Assembly (NCBI GenBank): GCA_964017155.1
Contig: OZ024861.1
Coordinates: forward strand, 22,480,213 to 22,544,212
DNA: 64,000 bases
Direction of reading: 5' to 3'
From: Oasisia sp. SBJ-2009
Taxonomy: Eukaryota > Annelida > Polychaeta > Sabellida > Siboglinidae
The notes under the pieces were generated by a model. That model was not told the DNA's origin, did not search any database, and saw only the letters and a program-made list of their open reading frames with translations. Each line of letters begins with the position of its first letter. The first letter of the stretch is position 1. The translations under genes and the position numbers were made by a program. Below are positions 27,994-37,333 of the stretch, piece after piece.

Positions 27994-28548
27994 TTAAAAC
28001 ACTTTCTCATCGAAGATGTAGTGGTTCTGTTTGTCACAAGATGGTGGAGAAAGGACACGCACTTCATCAAAGTTGATCCATGACTTCTCTGCACTCACAG
28101 GAAAAACATATGCTCTCCCAAATTTATCCAAGTCGGCCTTTCGTAGGAATGACAATTCCAAACAGTCATCACTCGAGACGACAACCTGAGCAACGAAACT
28201 CTTCATGGTTTTCTTGCCACACATCTCCACGACAATGAAGTCACCAATCCATGCACTGTCATGCTTGATGACTGGTTGTTTGGCTACGTCAGAAGCAAGA
28301 TCATAGTCTGGATGCAGGCTGATGGTGTTGAAATGTTCTGCAGATGAATATGTTGAACACTTCACAACATAACGGCAGACAGGAATCATGTGTGTCTTTG
28401 GGAGTGAGAGTATACGTTCAGCCACCGATCCTCCAGTGCAGCAGTGCCTTCCATTATTTCGCTGGCCAGAACCAACTGAACCTCAGTTTTCTTGAAATGT
28501 TTGACTGCTATTCTAGCAAGACTCTGCATCTGATGCACAATCTCCAGT
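27994..28548 (-). pseudogene. Transposase remnant, C-terminal part
   Basis: The minus-strand frame includes VHQMQSLARIAVKHF, then a small C-terminal domain: WIGDFIVVEMCGKKTMKSFV, ELSFLRKADLDKFGRAYVFP, SWINFDEVRVLSPP, stop at 27994. This type of C-terminal domain is familiar from repetitive transposon-encoded proteins of invertebrate genomes; I do not know its formal superfamily name. It is separated from the N-terminal part (34975-35837) by about 6.4 kb of inserted elements. Both pieces have the same strand and the expected order. Confidence 0.65.
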
Positions 28549-28549
28549 G

Positions 28550-28929
28550 AGATTTGCCAGCAAGACGCGCCACTTCACATAATAATAATATTGCATTCAT
28601 AGAATTGATCAGTCGCCGTGCATCAAGCATTTGTAGTGTTGTCAATATGAATGTTCAAATCTCCCATCATAATAAAAGGACCCGGTTTTATGGTATGCTG
28701 ATCGATGAACCGGTCCCATTCTTCAAAGAACACAGTCGTTGTTAATCCATTTTTCGCTGATGGCGGCGGACGATAAACGACAACGATTCTCATGGAAGAC
28801 ATGGGTGTTTTCAGCCGGCACTCGATGTGTTCAAACGATCGAAACGCATCGGTATCTTGTTTTTGTAGGACGATTTCGGATTTGTGGATAATAGCGACAC
28901 CGCCTCCTTTGCCAATAGGACGAGGTGTA
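28550..28929 (-). mobile_element. LINE endonuclease fragment, 3' piece (interrupted by Gypsy element)
   Basis: The minus strand encodes the middle of an exonuclease-endonuclease-phosphatase-type LINE endonuclease: GKGGGVAIIHKSEI, RIVVVYRPPPS and the catalytic-type MMGDLNIHID. A frameshift or stop follows near 28645. It continues the 5' piece at 33679-33860, from which it is split by the Gypsy insertion. The boundary with the transposase remnant is near 28550. Confidence 0.75.
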
Positions 28930-29154
28930 TGTGATGGTATGCCAATGTAATTGCATAGAACGACATATGCAGTCCAGGAGATCAGTCTTGGAAGATGACG
29001 AGACTCGAGGTCGATCAGTGTTATCCCTCTCTCTGCTTGTAATTGTAATAAAGTGATTTGTTCAGTACTTCTGGTGTCGAATCAGATATGTATGAATGCG
29101 AGATGAGTCGGACAATCCGACTACACAGATGTCAGGCCAAGACGACACGTTTCA
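28930..29154 (+). repeat. Gypsy 5' LTR
   Basis: 225 bp, starts TGTGATGG and ends TTTCA. It contains AATAAA in TAATTGTAATAAAGTG. It differs from the 3' LTR at a single position I can find (base 22 region, T versus A). It is preceded by GTGTA, the same five bases that follow the 3' LTR. Just inside is TGGTGGCAGCTACGG, a primer-binding-site-like sequence starting with TGG. Confidence 0.95.
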
Positions 29155-29294
29155 TGGTGGCAGCTACGGTTGAATCCGGCGCTTTCGACACTCGTAAATA
29201 GGTCAACACGCACGCGGCACCGTCGAGTCGACGCTGGCCAGGTTCGATTTGTTCTCACTGAGTAAGTGATAGCCATTGCCATTAATAGGCAGCT

Positions 29295-29846
29295 ATGGGT
29301 GATCTGTCAGGTATAGAGCCGCCCCGCATGAACTGGTTAGCCACTGATTTACCGACGGAGTTTCGTTCATTCCGTCAATATTGCGAACTGATTTTCAGTG
29401 GGCCCTTTGCTGAAAAAGGGCAGAGTGAACGAGTGACCTACATCCTGCTATGGGTAGGACAGGAGGGTCGGCGAATGTACAATACGTGGGACCTCAGTGA
29501 AACTGATAAGAGAGACGTTGAGGTCATTTGGGCTAAATTCCAGGCTCTGATAGAACCCAAGTCTAATTACAGGCTGAGCCGTTTTCATCTGCAAAAATTC
29601 AGGCAGTTGAGCTCTGAGACAGTTGACGAATTTATGACACGCTGCAAGACGCAGGCGCGTAAATGCAAGTTCCGTGATAATACAGAAACCGAGGAGAGGT
29701 TGATCGAACAGTTAGTAGTGGGTGTCCGGCACGGGAAAGTGCAAGAAAAGCTACTGTGCCGTGATGAGACACTAACACTTGACGCGGCGATGGACGTTGC
29801 TAGAACGCATGAAGCAACACTGGCCAACATGCAGCAGTTCTCATGA
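29295..29846 (+). CDS. Gypsy gag (capsid region), ends at an in-frame TGA
   Basis: 183 residues starting MGDLSGIEPPRMNW, with a retroviral-type capsid region including FRQYCELIFSGPFAE, RVTYILLWVGQEGRRMYNTW and VDEFMTRCKTQARKCKF. The same frame continues past the TGA (29844-29846) into two zinc knuckles: CAKCGRHHAPTDRC from 29925, then CNACGKLNHWQRVC. The stop therefore cuts gag before its nucleocapsid part. Gag forms the particle and binds RNA. Confidence 0.85.
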   Translation: MGDLSGIEPPRMNWLATDLPTEFRSFRQYCELIFSGPFAEKGQSERVTYILLWVGQEGRRMYNTWDLSETDKRDVEVIWAKFQALIEPKSNYRLSRFHLQKFRQLSSETVDEFMTRCKTQARKCKFRDNTETEERLIEQLVVGVRHGKVQEKLLCRDETLTLDAAMDVARTHEATLANMQQFS

Positions 29847-29924
29847 GACGCTAGCAGCATCAGTCACGTCAGCCGGTCGCGGAGAACACATGAGCCAAGC
29901 GGACGTCGAGAGGAGGCGCCTACG

Positions 29925-30710
29925 TGCGCAAAATGTGGACGTCATCATGCGCCCACAGATCGATGTCCAGCAGAGGGCAGTAGGTGTAACGCATGTGGGA
30001 AACTCAATCACTGGCAGCGAGTATGTCGGCAGGCTACAGGTTGGACGTCTGGCGCCGGAGGAAGACCACACTCTTCTGGGCGACCAAGAGCCCGAGCTAG
30101 CTCAAGACGAAGGACCAACCGAGATGAGCGCCAACGAGGTGGTGTCCACTCCATCAGTCAAGACGCCAGATTCGATCAGCTCAGCGACAACTTCGAGCCG
30201 CTTGCCTTTAATACCGTCAACATCAACGCCGTCGAGAGGGATGAAGTATATGCGACTCTCAGGATCACGCTGAAAGACAGGCCTGACACCCCAGCGACAC
30301 TTCGTGTCAAGGTCGACACAGGTGCGCAGGGTAACGTAATGCCGCTGAGGACGTTCCAGCGCATGTACCCGTCAAACATCGACACAGAAGGAATACCTGT
30401 GCGAGGCAGCCTTGAGCATCGAAACACGATCCTAACTGCCTACAACGGATAATTGATCCGGCAGTACGGTACTACGCGACTGAAGTGTGTGCATGAGACA
30501 ACCACACACGAAGCAGAGTTCTTTGTTGCTGACACACCAGGTCCAGTGTTCTTGGGACTACCTTCCTGCCGCAAGCTCAACTTGGTGACCTTGAACTGTG
30601 CAGTCAGCGAACATCCACCGCCGTTGAACTCGAAGGAGATCTCCAGCGGCTGTATCCAGATTGTTTTAAGGGCATCGGCAAGTTCCGCGAAACGTTCCAC
30701 ATCACACTAG
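29925..30710 (+). pseudogene. Gypsy zinc knuckles and aspartic protease, broken
   Basis: Same frame as gag. Two CCHC knuckles are followed by a linker and the protease with the active-site triplet in VDTGAQGNVMP (Asp codon at 30315). A TAA at 30450 interrupts the protease; its second part (FFVADTPGPVFLGLPSC) lies beyond. A frame change near 30620-30700 leads into the reverse-transcriptase frame. Confidence 0.8.
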
Positions 30711-31123
30711 ACCCTGCTGTGACCCCTGTCGTACATGCGCCCAGACGATGTCCGATCCACATCAAAGACGACGTGAGGAATGAGATCAACCAGATGGTAG
30801 AACTCGGGGTGATCGAGAAGGTCGAGGAGCCTACAGATTGGGTATCTAGCATCGTATACAGCAGGAAGTCGAACGGAAAGTTGCGCATCTGCTTGGATCC
30901 CAAAGACTTGAACACAGCTATCAAGCGTCCGCACTACCCAACACCGACCTTGGAAGAAATTACCCACAAGCTTGCTGGGTCAATGATCTTCTCCAAGCTA
31001 GACGCACGTCACGGATACTGGTCCGTGCAGTTAGACGACAAGTCTAAGCGTCTGACCACGTTCAACAGTCCCTTCGGCCGGTATTGTTTCAGAAGACTAC
31101 CGTTTGGCCTGAACCTCAGCTAA
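30640..31123 (+). pseudogene. Gypsy reverse transcriptase, N-terminal part, ends at TAA
   Basis: Frame includes LGVIEKVEEPTDWVSS, GKLRICLDPKDLN, FSKLDARHGYWSVQLD (first catalytic Asp) and the FGRYCFRRLPFGLN region, ending at TAA 31121-31123. The reverse-transcriptase frame resumes immediately after, without a frame change. Confidence 0.85.
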
Positions 31124-31126
31124 GAC

Positions 31127-32986
31127 GTGTTCCAGGAGAGGATGGACTGCATCCTTGAGAAGTGCCCCGGAACGATAAGTATTGCTGACGACGTGGGTGT
31201 GTTCGGGAAGACAGAAGCCGAACACGACAAACATCTGCACAACCTGATGAGAGTAGCACTGCAGCATGGGCTGGTGTTCAACATTGATAAATGCGACATC
31301 AAACAGGCGAACATGAAGTTCTTCGGGTTGGAATTCAGCGCAGACGGCGTACGTCCAGACCCAGGCAAAGCCGCGGACATCCAGCGAATGAAAAAACCGC
31401 AAAACGTCGCACAACTTCAGGAATTTCTGGGCATAGCCACGTACATGTCGCCATTCATTCCAAACCTGTCGCAGCAAACCGCAACCCTGCGTGATCTAGT
31501 GAAGAAGGACGCCGAGTTCATCTGGGCGGAATCTCACAACGCAGCGTTTGAAGCGACGAAGTCTCTCATCTGTCGTGAAGTGACCCTTGCGTACTTCGAC
31601 CCACAGGCTGAGAGTGTCATCCAGGTCGACACCTCCAGCCGAGGACTCGGCGCTGTTCTCATTCAACACGGGAAGCCCATCGCGTTTGCCAGCAAGTCCC
31701 TTAGTGATTGCGAACAGAGATACGCCAACATTGAACGTGAGATGCTCGCAGTCGTCTTCGGCTGCGAGAGGTTCCACATGTATGTCTACGGAAAATCGTT
31801 CGTTATCGAGTCGGAACACAAACCTCTCGAGATGATCAACTTGAAGAACCATGCAGCAGCACCGCAGAGATTACAGATAATGTTCCTGCGAGTACAACCG
31901 TATGACTTTGTGTTACGCTACAAGCCAGGAAAGCAAATGATGCTGGCCGACGCCATGTCTAGACAACCGAGTAGCGAGTCGACGCAGATCGACCTTGACA
32001 TACAAGTGTCATTCGTACAGTTTTCAACGCAGGAACTACAGTCGATCAGAGAGGCGACACAGGCCGACGATGAACTGTGTGCGCTGAGAGCCGTCATCGT
32101 GGATGGATGGCCAGATAGCCAACGCCACCTAGCTGCACCGTTGCGACCCTACTGGTCATGCCGAGACGAGTTGGCAGTTGAGGACGGTCTTATCATGAAG
32201 GGCGACCGTCTGGTGATTCCCCTAAGTCTACAGGCGGAAGTGTTGAGCAAACTGCACGAGGCTCACCAGGGCATAGAGAAGACCCGGCTACGAGCGAGGT
32301 CCTGTGTCTACTGGAAGTCGATCAACAAGGACATTGACGACATCGTGAGGAAGTGCGACGCGTGTCAACGGTTACAGAAACGTCAGGCGCACGAGCCGCT
32401 GATGCAGCATGAGTTACCGACACGTCCATGGCAGATCGTCGGCACAGACCTGTTTGCCATACGAGAGGACACGTATCTTCTCATATGTGACTACTACTCG
32501 AAATTCCCTTTTGTCTACCGCATCGAGGGGAAGGTGACGAGTGACCGCATAATATCGAAGATGAGTGAGGTGTTTGCGGAGAATGGATCGCCAAGCAAGG
32601 TTGTGAGCGACAACGGTGGACACTATAGCAGTCAGGCATTTCGAAACTTCGCCGCCGAGTGGTGCTTCGACCACGTAACGTCCAGCCCACACTTCCCACA
32701 ATCGAATGGATTCATCGAACGTCATGTTCAGACGGTGAAGTATACCCTGAAGAAGGCAGCGATGTCGAGATCCAACCCGCAGAAAGCACTGCTCGCGTTG
32801 AGATCCACACCAATCGACAGCCACTTACCGTCACCGGCAGATATGCTAAATGCCCGCAAGTACAAGTCGAACCTCCCCGTGATCATCAGAAATGAACACT
32901 GGTCGAAAGACGTCGTCTCGCCGAGAGGCAAGAAATACAACGTCTTAACCATGATAAGCGAGCTATGCAACCACTTGCACCGCTAA
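31127..32986 (+). CDS. Gypsy pol: reverse transcriptase C-terminal part, RNase H, integrase
   Basis: 619 codons. The catalytic motif appears as SIADDVGVFG (the IADD form of the YxDD box found in one metazoan Gypsy branch). RNase H follows with VIQVDTSSRGLGAVL, NIEREMLAVVFGCERF and the EHKPLEM box. Integrase has the zinc motif (HEAHQG ... CDACQ), then the three acidic residues in VGTDLF, VSDNGGHYSS and FPQSNGFIERHV. The frame ends at 32986 where a shift moves the last integrase segment into another frame. Confidence 0.9.
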   Translation: MFQERMDCILEKCPGTISIADDVGVFGKTEAEHDKHLHNLMRVALQHGLVFNIDKCDIKQANMKFFGLEFSADGVRPDPGKAADIQRMKKPQNVAQLQEFLGIATYMSPFIPNLSQQTATLRDLVKKDAEFIWAESHNAAFEATKSLICREVTLAYFDPQAESVIQVDTSSRGLGAVLIQHGKPIAFASKSLSDCEQRYANIEREMLAVVFGCERFHMYVYGKSFVIESEHKPLEMINLKNHAAAPQRLQIMFLRVQPYDFVLRYKPGKQMMLADAMSRQPSSESTQIDLDIQVSFVQFSTQELQSIREATQADDELCALRAVIVDGWPDSQRHLAAPLRPYWSCRDELAVEDGLIMKGDRLVIPLSLQAEVLSKLHEAHQGIEKTRLRARSCVYWKSINKDIDDIVRKCDACQRLQKRQAHEPLMQHELPTRPWQIVGTDLFAIREDTYLLICDYYSKFPFVYRIEGKVTSDRIISKMSEVFAENGSPSKVVSDNGGHYSSQAFRNFAAEWCFDHVTSSPHFPQSNGFIERHVQTVKYTLKKAAMSRSNPQKALLALRSTPIDSHLPSPADMLNARKYKSNLPVIIRNEHWSKDVVSPRGKKYNVLTMISELCNHLHR

Positions 32987-33336
32987 TACCCGGACAGGAC
33001 GTTCGTGTGAGAGACACTCAGACAGACACCTGGCAGCCTGCCAAGGTGATATCAACTGATGTACAGCCGCGGTCGTACAACGTCTTGACTCCGACAGGCA
33101 ATGTCCTTAGGCGTAACCGTCGTCACCTCCGTGAGACGACTGAGCGACATACGTCCCAACAAGACAACGTGGACGATATAGACGACTTGACGCGAAGAGA
33201 CGACATGCAAGTCGTACCACCTCCGTGTAACTGCGTGTTACCCCAGAAGAAGTCAGTCCGTTTACAGCTTCCACAATCGGAACAATACACTAGCTCCGGA
33301 AGACGAGTGAAACGCCCACAACGATTGGACCTCTAA
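32965..33336 (+). pseudogene. Gypsy integrase C-terminal tail, out of frame
   Basis: Frame 32965-33336 reads LIPGQDVRVRDTQTDTWQPA, then SYNVLTPTGNVLRRNRRHLR, the typical basic tail of Gypsy integrases. It is in a different frame from the upstream integrase, so a small indel lies near 32950-32985. Confidence 0.75.
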
Positions 33337-33453
33337 TTGTGTTCTAGTTTACACGAACATTATGGCTAATAGTTAGAATAATGATTTGATTTCTCTTACA
33401 TACGGACATTAGTAAGTTAGTTATTTTGTCTTTATGTTTTGAAGAAAGAGGGA

Positions 33454-33678
33454 TGTGATGGTATGCCAATGTAAATGCATAGAACGACATATGCAGTCCA
33501 GGAGATCAGTCTTGGAAGATGACGAGACTCGAGGTCGATCAGTGTTATCCCTCTCTCTGCTTGTAATTGTAATAAAGTGATTTGTTCAGTACTTCTGGTG
33601 TCGAATCAGATATGTATGAATGCGAGATGAGTCGGACAATCCGACTACACAGATGTCAGGCCAAGACGACACGTTTCA
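33454..33678 (+). repeat. Gypsy 3' LTR
   Basis: 225 bp copy of the 5' LTR with one visible difference. It is preceded by the polypurine tract (33441-33453) and followed by the GTGTA target duplication (33679-33683). Confidence 0.95.
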
Positions 33679-33860
33679 GTGTATGCTTAATGCAGTATCC
33701 ATTTGGCACGATGTCTTTAATCACATTGGAGTCGCGTGAAGATTTCAACCACGTTTCGGATATCGCCATCATGTCGAGTTGGGTATCCAGTATGTGGTCC
33801 GCAATGGCAAGTGTTTTCTTCCTGCACGATTGAGCGTTGACGTAACACACGCGTACACTT
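33679..33860 (-). mobile_element. LINE endonuclease fragment, 5' piece
   Basis: The minus strand encodes NAQSCRKKTLAIADHILD and MMAISETWLK, the hallmark start of LINE endonucleases (ETW motif). It is separated from its continuation at 28550-28929 by the Gypsy insertion. The 5' limit is uncertain. Confidence 0.75.
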
Positions 33861-34000
33861 TAATCACGGTTGTTGCTGATCTGTTTACACAGCGGTAATG
33901 TATTAAGTTGTGTACATTCCGGCTTCGTTGTGGCAACGTCGGTACTCGTGCGCAGTGAACTATTGTCTCGATCTGTTTTGCGATTTTACGACCGGCTGTA

Positions 34001-34462
34001 GCGCTTACATTTTTCCGGCGTTATAAACGTTCCGATTGACGTTTCTGCGCATGCGCGATATTTGTAAAATCATCAATATGCAGCGAAATGACAAAGCATG
34101 TATGGCATAAATACTACGGGTTGTTCGTCAGGGTGTATATAACCTCTCAGAAAAATATTTGTCGCAAATTAACACGAGGCAAACAAGCTTTGAGGCATAT
34201 TTAGATAGGAAGTGTAAATGACGTCACTGTTGTGCGCCATAATCCGTGACAGTGATTTATAAAAACCGTAATATTTTATTGCATTGAACGACATTTTAAG
34301 AAACTCTTCACAGTAATCATCACATGAGAGTTAACGAACAGCTCGTGGCATTTATACCGAAAATGCTTTATTGTTTCGTTGGACATTGGTGATTTTACAT
34401 TTATTGCGCATGCGCAGAAACGTCAATCGGAACGTTTGTAACGATCGGAAAAATGTAAGCGC
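34001..34462. mobile_element. MITE with about 75-bp inverted repeats (GCGCTTACATTTTTCCG ends)
   Basis: The ends 34001-34078 and 34390-34462 are inverted copies: GCGCTTACATTTTTCCG, AACGTTCCGATTGACGTTTC and TGCGCATGCGC occur in both. The interior has no coding capacity. No clear target duplication. It separates the transposase N-terminal piece from the LINE/Gypsy block. A related interior sequence (TTTGCGACAAATA with TTGTTTGCCT) occurs near 38040-38110. Confidence 0.75.
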
Positions 34463-34974
34463 GACACCGCCACGGTGTTTACGTCTCGTAGAGAAACGCC
34501 TGAAGACGCATAGACATAGTTGACGAAGAAGAAGATTCACACAGCCGGTCAGGCGAGATCTGGTATCCCTGGTTGCAGATCGGTCAACAGACAACAAATG
34601 TGACGTAGAATAACGCACTATTGATGTCATTGTTGTTACAAACTCACTGTGTACGTCATTGTTGTCACAAATGCGGGCTGCATGTGCGTCATGTGTCACG
34701 TACTGCGTACCATTTGCGATTGCACAAGTGCAGGCCGGGGTCCAGTGGTCCAAATAGACCACAACGTTCTGCTTGACGAGTTTGCAGCCACTTATCAAAC
34801 CAGGCATAGACGAATGTCGATTTAAAATCTAAAAAGTCTGGCACCAGTAGCCGTTTTCAAGTAAAATGTATGTGTCCGGAATAATTACCGTACCTTCATA
34901 AACGCACTTGTGAAATATTAAAACGATCAGCGAGTTGAAATACGTCAAAAACGTGTAGCAATAAGACAGCTGTC
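34463..34974. other. Transposon interior, no function recognised
   Basis: Lies between the GCGC MITE and the transposase N-terminal piece. A 151-codon minus-strand frame overlaps the MITE and has no recognisable motif. Confidence 0.4.
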
Positions 34975-35837
34975 GAGGGAGCCGCTACCGAGCGCTACAC
35001 CACTCCCATACATCACCCCCAATTCCATCAACTGCTCCTTTGCCATGCGATGTTGCGAAGAAGTTCCATGTGATTGAAACATCATATATCTCTTGGAGGA
35101 AAGTGAGGTTTGTGAACATCTATTTCTGCTTAAACTGGCTCCTGGCACCATCAGAAAAAAGTCGATCTTCTCAATTGTTGGATGCTTCGCTTTCAGATTC
35201 TCGAGAATTTGCCCAGAAAGCAACTGACAGCCAATTTACCATGTATCATGTCATCACTTACAATGACAGAGGATTCAGTGGTGTCACTGTCTATCCAAGT
35301 GCAGACTGTGAACAGTGTCACTTGCAAATGGTTCCAGTGAGCACTTTGGATCTCGTCTTGACCAATGGCCATGTAATTCTCTGCAAAATCAACTTGAACC
35401 TCGATGTTGTGCCCATTAACAGCTCTTGTTTTCTCTTCAAACGAATTGGCCTGCTTGCGTTTTATGAAGTTATGCTGCTTGAAGTAGTCAAGTTGCTTGA
35501 CAACTTCAGCTACTGCATCTTGTACCTGGCCATCCTGTTTACATTTCACAGAACGTTGATCTACTGTTTGCCACTGGTACCATGTTAGATTGGAACCATT
35601 CATTTCATTGTCAACATAGTAAATATCTTCAAACTTGTTGTGACATAGCTCACATCTCCCTATCATACATTCCTCGGCGTCTTGGTTACACATGATAGTT
35701 TTCAGAAAGTCATGAAAACCTGTTGGTAACCCAAGTATGTAAGATCTAAGGGATTCCAGCAGAAGCCTCATATTGTCGTGATACTTGCACAAGCACGTGT
35801 TGTGGGGAACGTTGCATTGAGGCACACATGTGGTCAC
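34975..35837 (-). pseudogene. Transposase remnant, N-terminal and DDE core part
   Basis: Minus strand. A cysteine-rich start (NVPHNTCLCKYHDNM, CELCHNKF) precedes the core VQVDFAENYMAIGQDEIQSA (first Asp). The frame is then lost, but SDGA, WNFFATSHGKGAVDG and GGDVWEW follow in an adjacent frame interrupted by a stop. DFAEN, SDGA and HGKGAVDG are the conserved blocks of a repetitive transposon-encoded protein common in invertebrate genomes. I infer a DDE-type transposase but cannot name the superfamily. The C-terminal part is at 27994-28548. Confidence 0.7.
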
Positions 35838-35978
35838 AGGTCAGCACACATGTGGTCACAGGTCAGCACACATGTGGTCACAGGTCAGCACACATGTGGT
35901 CACAGGTCAGCACACATGTGGTCACAGGTCAGCACACATGTGGTCACAGGTCAGCACACATGTGGTCACAGGTCAGCA
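35823..35978. repeat. 22-bp minisatellite, seven units
   Basis: Seven head-to-tail, essentially identical copies of a 22-bp unit containing CATGTGGTCACAGGTCAGCA. It abuts the 5' end of the transposase remnant. Confidence 0.95.
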
Positions 35979-36884
35979 CACTTACACTTGCCAATGTTTA
36001 CTGCTTAATCAACAAATTAATGATACATTTTCAATTATAATTGATCACCAAGTTTGTCATGTAGTTTACAAAAAGATGTTCACCTGATGATGATCACGAT
36101 ACTGTCAGATGGTAGCTGATTGCCAACAAGATTTCATTGTGTCTGAACTTGAAATCAGTTGGTACAGAAAGGAAATACATCAGAATTGTGGGAAATATGC
36201 ATATTTTGTAGATAGTTCCATCTTGTGAATACTGGAATTACTAAATTGTGAAACAAAAGCTAGATACCACTCTTAATTGGCACCATGTTATGTCAGTGTC
36301 GTTACGGAGTGACAACTTTGTAACTAACATTTATGAAATAATTTTTAATTATTTAAATAATAAATGACATGTCCATGTTAAATAAAACTAGTTTTTAGAT
36401 AAATAGGAGTTTTGTTAACTTAACTTAATTTTTCGGTATAGAAAATCTGAAAAACCTGATTTTTTGGTTACGGAGTGACAAGTCACGGAGTGACAAGGGG
36501 TTGTCATAAAAGTATACTAATTATGCAATTTCTAAATAATTAATTTTACAAATTATATGATGTCCTGTAAGGTAAAATATGCATGATTTATGCTAAGCAT
36601 TTAAAAGTGTGAATTCTATGTTTATTAGTGCTGTATTCATCTAATGGTTATATACTTGTTTGGCCATATCACGCTTACTAATTAACTGCTTAAAAATCCT
36701 TGGCTTTAAACTGCTGTAAAATTTAAACGAATAAAGATAATAATTTTTTTTATTGTGTTTGGAAGAAGACATTCTTCACCTTAATGTGATGTTAAATAAA
36801 ATATGTTTAGCTGAATTTAAATATTTTTGTTCCAAGAACCATTTTTCATGGAATTGCCCATATATATATATATAAGATATAAGA
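35979..36884. other. AT-rich transposon flank with GTTAC/GTCAC-GGA-GTGAC motifs
   Basis: No gene. GTTACGGAGTGAC (about 36301 and 36470) and GTCACGGAGTGAC (about 36482) occur here, matching GTCACGGAGTGAC near 27795 at the other inner flank. Confidence 0.55.
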
Positions 36885-37333
36885 AAGAAAATGTCCTAAT
36901 CCAAGCACTCTACGTAAGCTGTTTTTTTTACCTGTCTAATTCACCTTGTACTAATTAACCGACCTTGTTGTCACTGTCTAATATCTTGATCTACAAAACC
37001 ACACTTCTAAGAATAAAATAACCACACTGCCCTGGGGATTGCTGTCGAGATAATAATTATATTCTGCTTACGGCTGGTGACCTGTTTCTGATCTTGGACT
37101 AGTCATACAAGTGCAATAACCATATAACCATTGATGTGGTTATATATTTGTTAGTAATAACCATGCAGACATATCATATGGTTGACCATCAGTGTTTAAG
37201 TCATTGCGTAAAATAGCGGTTTATCGTACTCGTGGATTGGCCAATTCAAGTGGAAAAGTATAATTGTTTCGTCTACATGGGTTAACAGAATAATGTATAA
37301 CCCTAACCAAAACCATACAATCCTAACTAGTGT

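Larger units (their letters stand above)
28930..33678 (+). mobile_element. Ty3/Gypsy LTR retrotransposon, 4749 bp, near-identical LTRs, broken frames
   Basis: The element runs LTR - gag - protease - reverse transcriptase - RNase H - integrase - LTR, flanked by GTGTA (28925-28929 and 33679-33683). A polypurine tract GAAGAAAGAGGGA sits directly before the 3' LTR. Domain order with integrase last is diagnostic of Ty3/Gypsy; no env-like frame is seen. In-frame stops at 29844, 30450 and 31121, plus frame changes near 30620-30700 and 32950-32985, make this copy non-autonomous. It is inserted in the LINE endonuclease fragment, in opposite orientation to it. Confidence 0.95.
25991..37333 (-). mobile_element. 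Composite DNA transposon with long inverted arms, nested insertions inside
   Basis: The segments 25991-26356 and 36930-37333 are inverted copies of each other. They share ACTAGTTAGGATTGTATGG at the outer tip, CATTATTCTGTTAACCCATG, ATGGTTATATGGTTATTGCA and CAGCAATCCCCAGGG further in. A second matched pair lies further in (27328-27372 and 36885-36922, TACGTAGAGTGC); the left arm therefore carries about 1 kb extra. Between the arms are two pieces of a minus-strand DDE-type transposase. The motif GTCAC-GGA-GTGAC or its GTTAC variant occurs near both inner ends. No target-site duplication is convincing. The interior has been invaded by a LINE, a Gypsy element and a MITE. Confidence 0.7.

Noticed and set aside
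31190..31200. Apparent loss of the YxDD reverse-transcriptase motif (IADD instead)
   Set aside because: The IADD form is usual in one branch of metazoan Gypsy elements, so it is not a defect.
34352..34807. 151-codon minus-strand frame
   Set aside because: Overlaps the inverted end of the GCGC MITE and shows no domain or protein-like periodicity.
35823..35978. CRISPR-like look of regularly spaced repeats
   Set aside because: The 22-bp units are directly adjacent with no unique spacers, and the DNA is metazoan; it is a minisatellite.
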